A DNA stretch of 10,600 bases from Deinococcus marmoris DSM 12784 (lineage in GTDB: Bacteria > Deinococcota > Deinococci > Deinococcales > Deinococcaceae): contig NZ_JNIV01000129.1 in the NCBI RefSeq assembly GCF_000701405.1, forward strand, positions 1 through 10,600. The letters are read 5' to 3'. Below are positions 6,876 through 10,600 of the stretch, one piece after another (the stretch's first letter is position 1; each line of letters opens with the position of its first letter). Position numbers and translations under genes: made by a program. The notes below the pieces were generated by a model that searched no databases, was not told where the DNA came from, and saw only the letters and a program-made list of their open reading frames with translations.

Positions 6876-7109
6876 TTGAACAAGTTTGCAGGTGCAAGTT
6901 CGCGCGTTTGCGCTTCGCAGCCTGGCAACTCGGCGGGGTGTTTAAACCGGGCAAGGGTCCCCGCTGTCTTGGGTGCCGCACTAGAAACGAATTGGGGAGA
7001 GGCGCAAAATTGCACCGGGGTGCCGGAAGTTGGGAGTGAGGGAGAGGCGGTGCCGCCCCCTCAGTAGAGATCAGTAGATATTCAGGTCTGGACGATCAGG
7101 ACCGTGCGA
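6876..7109 (-). promoter_or_regulatory. rplJ upstream region; probable L10 leader
   Basis: Most of the 253-base gap between rplA and rplJ holds no gene. It can fold locally: GGCGG-CA-CCGCC (7046-7057), GTGC/GGCAC near 6975-6983 and CTTGCACCTGCAAG-like pairing near 6885-6900. Bacteria commonly keep an L10-binding leader here that limits stalk synthesis. I could not trace the conserved kink-turn, and no good promoter is visible, so rplJ is probably read through from the rplK promoter. Two direct copies of GTCCTGATCG (minus strand) lie at 7093-7117, one across the rplA stop. Confidence 0.4.
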
Positions 7110-7805
7110 TCAGGACTGGGCGCTGAGGCTCAGCGGAATGCTGGGTCCCATCGTGGTGGTCATGAAGACGGTGCGGATGAACACACCCTTGGCGCTGCTG
7201 GGCTTGGCCCCTTCCAGCGCGGAAACCAGGGCGGCGTAGTTGGCGCTCAGGTTGGCCGGATCGAAGCTGGCCTTGCCGATGGGCGCGTGGATCACGCCGG
7301 TCTTGTCGTTGCGGAATTCGATGCGTCCGGCCTTGAGGCTGGACACCATGCCGGTCACATCAGGACCGACGGTGCCGCTCTTGGGGTTGGGCAGCAGGCC
7401 GCGTGGTCCCAGCAGACGGGCCAGTTTCTGACCCACAGCCGCCATCATGTCGGGGGTCGCCACCACGGCGTCGAAGTCCATGAAGCCGCCCGCGATGCGC
7501 TCGATCAGCTCGTCGCCCCCGGCCACATCTGCGCCAGCGGCCTCGGCAGCGGCAACGTTCTCGCCCTTGGTGATGACCACCACGCGAACGGTGCGGCCCG
7601 TGCCGTGCGGCAGCGAAACCGTGCCACGCACGTTCTGGTCACTCTTGCGGGGATCGATGCCGAGGCGGAAGTGGACTTCCACCGTTTCGTCGAACTTTGC
7701 CGTGGCGATGTCCTTGACCATGGCCGCGGCCTCGTCGATGGTGTACTGCTTGTCGCGGTCCACCTTGCCTTCCAGTGCGCGGTAGCGCTTGCCGTGCTTA
7801 GGCAT
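7110..7805 (-). CDS. rplA: Ribosomal protein L1
   Basis: A 231-residue protein of the L1 stalk, which helps release E-site tRNA, and a translational repressor of its own operon in many bacteria. Signature parts are [11 protein letters not shown] at the start, [24 protein letters not shown] (about 38-61), the domain II stretch [29 protein letters not shown] (about 118-146) and [18 protein letters not shown] near the end. The length is close to the family norm. A GGAGG lies about six bases before the ATG. The gene overlaps the end of rplK by eight bases, so the two are translationally coupled. Confidence 0.98.
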   Translation of the reverse strand: MPKHGKRYRALEGKVDRDKQYTIDEAAAMVKDIATAKFDETVEVHFRLGIDPRKSDQNVRGTVSLPHGTGRTVRVVVITKGENVAAAEAAGADVAGGDELIERIAGGFMDFDAVVATPDMMAAVGQKLARLLGPRGLLPNPKSGTVGPDVTGMVSSLKAGRIEFRNDKTGVIHAPIGKASFDPANLSANYAALVSALEGAKPSSAKGVFIRTVFMTTTMGPSIPLSLSAQS

Positions 7806-8232
7806 TGGGGCCTCCCTCGATGGTAACGCCCATGCTGCGCGCAGTTCCCGCGACGGTATTGGCGGCGGCTTCCACGCTGCCGGCGTTCAGGTCGGGCATC
7901 TTTGTCTTGGCGATTTCCAGAACCTGATCCCAGTTCAGCTTGCCGACCTTGGCCTTGTTGGGCGTGGGGCTGCCCTTGCTCAGACCTGCGGCCTTGCGGA
8001 TCAGGTAGCTCATGGGCGGAGTCTTGGTGATGAAGGTGAAGCTGCGGTCCGCGAAGATGGTGATCTCCACGGGGATGATCGCGTCACCCTTGTCCGCCGT
8101 CAGGGCGTTGAACGCCTTGGTGAACTCCATGATGTTCGCGCCGTACTGTCCGAGCGCGGGGCCGACAGGCGGGGCCGGGGTGGCCTTGCCTGCGGGCAAT
8201 TGCAATTTGACGATGCCGGTAATTTTCTTCAT
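7798..8232 (-). CDS. rplK: Ribosomal protein L11
   Basis: A 144-residue protein that binds the GTPase-associated region of 23S rRNA near the L10/L12 stalk and is needed for the RelA-type stringent response. The proline-rich N-terminal domain [21 protein letters not shown] (about 19-39) and the C-terminal rRNA-binding part [12 protein letters not shown] are conserved. The start ATG has AAGGAG five bases upstream. It is the first gene after a consensus-like promoter, and the last eight bases overlap rplA. Confidence 0.98.
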   Translation of the reverse strand: MKKITGIVKLQLPAGKATPAPPVGPALGQYGANIMEFTKAFNALTADKGDAIIPVEITIFADRSFTFITKTPPMSYLIRKAAGLSKGSPTPNKAKVGKLNWDQVLEIAKTKMPDLNAGSVEAAANTVAGTARSMGVTIEGGPNA

Positions 8233-8308
8233 TTCTACTCCTTAGCTCCCCCGGTTGAACGCGTCCTGTCAGAACGTGATGGGGTGCTGGCGCTAAGTTC
8301 CGCCTCTG

Positions 8309-8324
8309 CTGCCCGTATGGGCAG
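8309..8324 (-). promoter_or_regulatory. Hairpin in the rplK 5' leader
   Basis: CTGCCC and GGGCAG pair around a four-base loop in the roughly 100-base untranslated leader of rplK, close to the predicted transcript start. L1 represses the rplK-rplA mRNA in other bacteria by binding a leader structure that mimics its rRNA site. This hairpin is a candidate, but I did not find the conserved L1-binding bases. Confidence 0.35.
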
Positions 8325-8342
8325 AGTGACAGCAACTTTTTG

Positions 8343-8372
8343 ATTTTACTCGCTGACTCCCCCCTCTGCCAA
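8343..8372 (-). promoter_or_regulatory. Promoter of the rplK operon
   Basis: Read on the minus strand: TTGGCA (five of six to consensus), an 18-base spacer and TAAAAT (five of six). The start should be near 8336, leaving a leader of about 100 bases. The promoter begins 38 bases after the nusG stop, so rplK can be transcribed separately from rpmG-secE-nusG. Confidence 0.75.
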
Positions 8373-8382
8373 GTGCTGGCAG
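8366..8382. repeat. Inverted repeat over the rplK -35 box
   Basis: CTGCCA and TGGCAG surround five bases, with the -35 box TTGGCA lying within it. No T run follows on either strand, so it is not a standard terminator. It may be a weak nusG transcript end or a site for a regulator of ribosomal transcription. Confidence 0.4.
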
Positions 8383-8409
8383 GCCGGGTGAATCAGATCG
8401 GGGCTGGGC

Positions 8410-8978
<569 letters not shown>

Positions 8979-8982
<4 letters not shown>

Positions 8983-9158
8983 GGCAGCACCAGCCGGATC
9001 AGGTTGCTGAACAGCAGGTCCAGCACCCACACGATGATGGACAGGGCGACGACGAAGATCAGCACGGCCTGCGTGCCTTCAAACACCTGCTGGCGCGTCG
9101 GCCACGACACGCGGGCCAGTTCGGCGCGCGAATCACGGAAGTACTGAATCAAGTTCAT
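8979..9158 (-). CDS. secE: Protein translocase subunit SecE
   Basis: A 59-residue, single-span form of the SecYEG subunit, as in many non-enterobacterial species. An N-terminal amphipathic helix with the family signature [13 protein letters not shown] (13-25) lies on the cytoplasmic face and a single membrane helix spans about 30-55. The ATG at 9158 is chosen because AGGTGA lies six bases upstream and the product matches the family length. The frame is open further upstream but with no homologous residues. It sits between rpmG and nusG, the usual arrangement. Confidence 0.97.
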
Positions 9159-9234
9159 GCATTCACCTGCGGAGGAGGAAAGGGGCTGAAACGGCGTCTC
9201 CGGGCCAGCGTACGCAGCCTGGAGAGGGCCAGAA

Positions 9235-9402
9235 TCAGACCTTTTTCTCCTTGAAGACCACATGCTTTTTGGCCATGGGGTCATACTTGCGCAGTTCCAG
9301 CTTGGCCTGCGTGTTGCGGCGGTTCTTGGTGGTGGTGTAGTAAAAGCCCGTGCCGGCGGTGCTTTCCATCTTCACAATAATGCGGGGTCCGTCTTTCGCC
9401 AT
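9235..9402 (-). CDS. rpmG: Ribosomal protein L33, cysteine-free form
   Basis: A 55-residue basic protein of the 50S subunit: [20 protein letters not shown], then [20 protein letters not shown] and [15 protein letters not shown]. The two CxxC zinc pairs of the C+ L33 form are absent (GFYY and KYDP occupy their places), so this is the zinc-independent C- form. AAAGGAG lies upstream of the ATG with nine bases of spacing. It is the first gene of rpmG-secE-nusG, and secE begins 76 bases further on. Confidence 0.97.
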   Translation of the reverse strand: MAKDGPRIIVKMESTAGTGFYYTTTKNRRNTQAKLELRKYDPMAKKHVVFKEKKV

Positions 9403-9437
9403 GGTGATCGCTCCTTTCGCAGCCCCCCGATAAAGGG

Positions 9438-9483
9438 AAAAACTGCTCCCAGCGCCTGCCCACCATCATTCTGAGAGGAGCAG
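9438..9483 (-). terminator. Terminator-like hairpin in the rpmG leader
   Basis: On the minus strand CTGCTCC (9483-9477) can pair with GGAGCAG (9449-9443), directly followed by five T. The 27-base loop is long for a simple terminator. A second pairing, CCAGCG (9496-9491) with CGCTGG (9454-9449), crosses it and shares one base. The two are thus mutually exclusive or form a pseudoknot, the logic of an attenuator. Confidence 0.45.
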
Positions 9484-9497
9484 GATCATTCGCTGGT

Positions 9498-9520
9498 AAA
9501 AGCCCGCCGGGGTGGCGGGC
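9498..9520 (-). terminator. GC-rich hairpin with T run after the PPOX-like gene
   Basis: On the minus strand GCCCGCC and GGCGGGC form a 7-bp stem with a five-base loop, followed by TTTT. It lies 56 bases after the PPOX-like stop and fits a Rho-independent terminator for that gene. It also starts only about four bases after the predicted start of the rpmG transcript, so it may cap that mRNA as well. Confidence 0.7.
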
Positions 9521-9530
9521 AACACACACG

Positions 9531-9559
9531 AGTATAAACCGTGACGGGCGGACTGTCCA
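9531..9559 (-). promoter_or_regulatory. Promoter of rpmG-secE-nusG
   Basis: Minus strand: TGGACA (five of six), a 17-base spacer and TATACT (five of six), with a start near 9524. It begins 17 bases after the PPOX-like stop and lies upstream of two hairpins. The leader to rpmG would be about 120 bases. Confidence 0.7.
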
Positions 9560-9575
9560 CCGCCGTTTCTGGAGA

Positions 9576-10139
9576 TCAGGAAAGCAGGGCTTCGGCGGAT
9601 TCAGGCAGTCCCGTTGAAAATCCGTCGATGCTCTGGGCGTTCTTGCGCTGGCGGTAGTCGCCCAGTTGCTCGTCACTCAGTTTGCGGTGAACCTCGTTCA
9701 GGTTCTCGCGTCCCTCACGCAAGTCCATCAGGGGCACGGCCATTCCGCAGGAGGTCTGCACCAGATCGATGTCCAGCAGGTAAATCTGGCGCGCGGCAGG
9801 CAGCGGTGGAAACTGGGCGTAAAGGTCTACCCACTCGGCCTGATCCGGCTGGATCATGCGGGCCGCGCCGTACAGCCGGAGGATCAGCGGCGCACCTTCA
9901 AAGGCACAGAACATCAGCGTCATGCGCGGAAGCTGGAGCAGATGAGCGGCGGTCTCGTTGCCGCTGCCCGTCACGTTCAGCCACATCACCCGGTTTGGCC
10001 CCAGCACCCGCAGACTGTCCATCCCCTTGGGCGACACGTTGACCCGCCCCGCCGCCGCCGCCGTGCCCACGAAGAAGATCGGCTGCCTCTCGATGAAGGC
10101 CTGATGCTCTGGGCTGATGGCCGCAAACTGTTTTGCCAT
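9576..10139 (-). CDS. Pyridoxamine 5'-phosphate oxidase-like flavin-binding protein
   Basis: A 187-residue protein of the FMN-binding split-barrel superfamily. The N-terminal region FIERQPIFFVGTA (about 15-27), GRVNVSPKGMDSLRVL (31-46), NVTGSGNETAAHL (55-67) and RMTLMFCAFEGAPLILRLYGAARM (72-95) match the strand and flavin-phosphate pattern of PPOX-like proteins. The family contains oxidases, F420/FMN reductases and haem-binding proteins, so the substrate is unknown and I would not call it PdxH. The C-terminal part, DYRQRKNAQSIDGF, is a family-specific extension. There is no Shine-Dalgarno; TAGCCT lies six bases before the ATG, suggesting a leaderless mRNA. Its place between tuf and rpmG is unusual. 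Confidence 0.8.
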   Translation of the reverse strand: MAKQFAAISPEHQAFIERQPIFFVGTAAAAGRVNVSPKGMDSLRVLGPNRVMWLNVTGSGNETAAHLLQLPRMTLMFCAFEGAPLILRLYGAARMIQPDQAEWVDLYAQFPPLPAARQIYLLDIDLVQTSCGMAVPLMDLREGRENLNEVHRKLSDEQLGDYRQRKNAQSIDGFSTGLPESAEALLS

Positions 10140-10145
10140 GCGGTC

Positions 10146-10151
10146 AGGCTA
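10146..10151 (-). promoter_or_regulatory. Candidate -10 box for a leaderless PPOX-like mRNA
   Basis: TAGCCT on the minus strand fits TANNNT and ends six bases before the ATG at 10139, the same spacing as in front of the DUF2239 gene. The -35 region is poor and overlaps the T run of the tuf terminator, so the assignment is tentative. Confidence 0.35.
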
Positions 10152-10171
10152 GCGCACCGCATTGGTGCAAC

Positions 10172-10199
10172 AAAAAAGAGGAAGCCCGAAAGTCTCCTC
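10172..10199 (-). terminator. Rho-independent terminator of tuf
   Basis: On the minus strand GAGGAG pairs with TTCCTC (last pair a wobble), with a further C-G pair beyond a mismatch, followed by six T. It lies about 17 bases after the tuf stop. It separates tuf from the PPOX-like gene. Confidence 0.8.
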
Positions 10200-10215
10200 T
10201 TCCTAGTTTCAAAGC

Positions 10216-10600
<385 letters not shown>

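Noticed and set aside
6940..6947. GTTTAAAC palindrome in the rplJ leader
   Set aside because: It is eight bases long, not flanked by other symmetry, and could occur by chance.
6857..7015. Upstream extension of the L10 frame to an ATG at 7015
   Set aside because: The added 53 residues are not L10-like, and a strong Shine-Dalgarno precedes the GTG at 6856.
7104..7826. A 240-codon plus-strand frame opposite rplA
   Set aside because: It is the mirror of the conserved L1 gene; the His/Gly/Ala-rich product has no family resemblance.
9159..9284. Longer SecE with 42 extra N-terminal residues
   Set aside because: The extra part overlaps the rpmG coding end in another frame and has no SecE resemblance; AGGTGA precedes the shorter ATG.
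9403..9575. A tRNA-Trp gene between tuf and rpmG
   Set aside because: That gene is common at this spot in other bacteria, but no cloverleaf, TTCGA loop or CCA end is visible here.

Overview
The window looks like a chromosomal segment of a Deinococcus-type bacterium. I infer this from the high GC content, the tuf / rpmG-secE-nusG / rplKAJL block, the L33 form without cysteines, and several genes with a TANNNT -10 box only 6-7 bases before the start codon and no Shine-Dalgarno, the leaderless style described for Deinococcus. Genus and species are inference, not proven here.

Layout. (1) 1-393: the 5' part of a frameshifted, transposase-like gene on the minus strand, running off the left edge. 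(2) 435-2843, minus: a membrane-anchored GGDEF-EAL protein with an intact GGDEF motif but an EAL domain that has lost its two-aspartate metal motif. (3) 3111-4228, plus: a membrane-anchored TPR protein overlapping a small two-helix membrane protein. (4) 4246-5735, plus: a promoter embedded in a perfect 12-bp inverted repeat drives a compact three-gene unit (DUF2239 protein, GIY-YIG-like protein, LRV-repeat protein) whose frames overlap at both junctions. (5) 5748-10600, minus: the translation and transcription block. In transcription order it is tuf (3' end), terminator, a flavin-binding split-barrel (PPOX-like) gene, promoter, rpmG-secE-nusG, promoter, rplK-rplA, a long leader, rplJ-rplL, and a strong terminator.

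How it works together. The ribosomal block makes L33, L11, L1, L10 and L7/L12 (the last four forming the L1 stalk and the L11/L10/L12 GTPase-associated stalk), plus SecE and NusG, next to EF-Tu, which uses that stalk. Regulation is visible as consensus-like promoters before rpmG and rplK, hairpins in both leaders, a 253-base spacer before rplJ where an L10 autoregulatory leader is expected, and a hairpin over the rplJ ribosome binding site and GTG start. The block ends with a terminator after rplL, so rpoBC is not directly downstream here.

The observations most worth following are the inverted-repeat-controlled DUF2239 / GIY-YIG / LRV unit, the competing hairpins in the rpmG leader, the degenerate EAL domain, and the PPOX gene inserted between tuf and rpmG. 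I see no CRISPR array, tRNA, rRNA or prophage. No single feature clearly declares an undescribed system; the DUF2239 unit is the best candidate.
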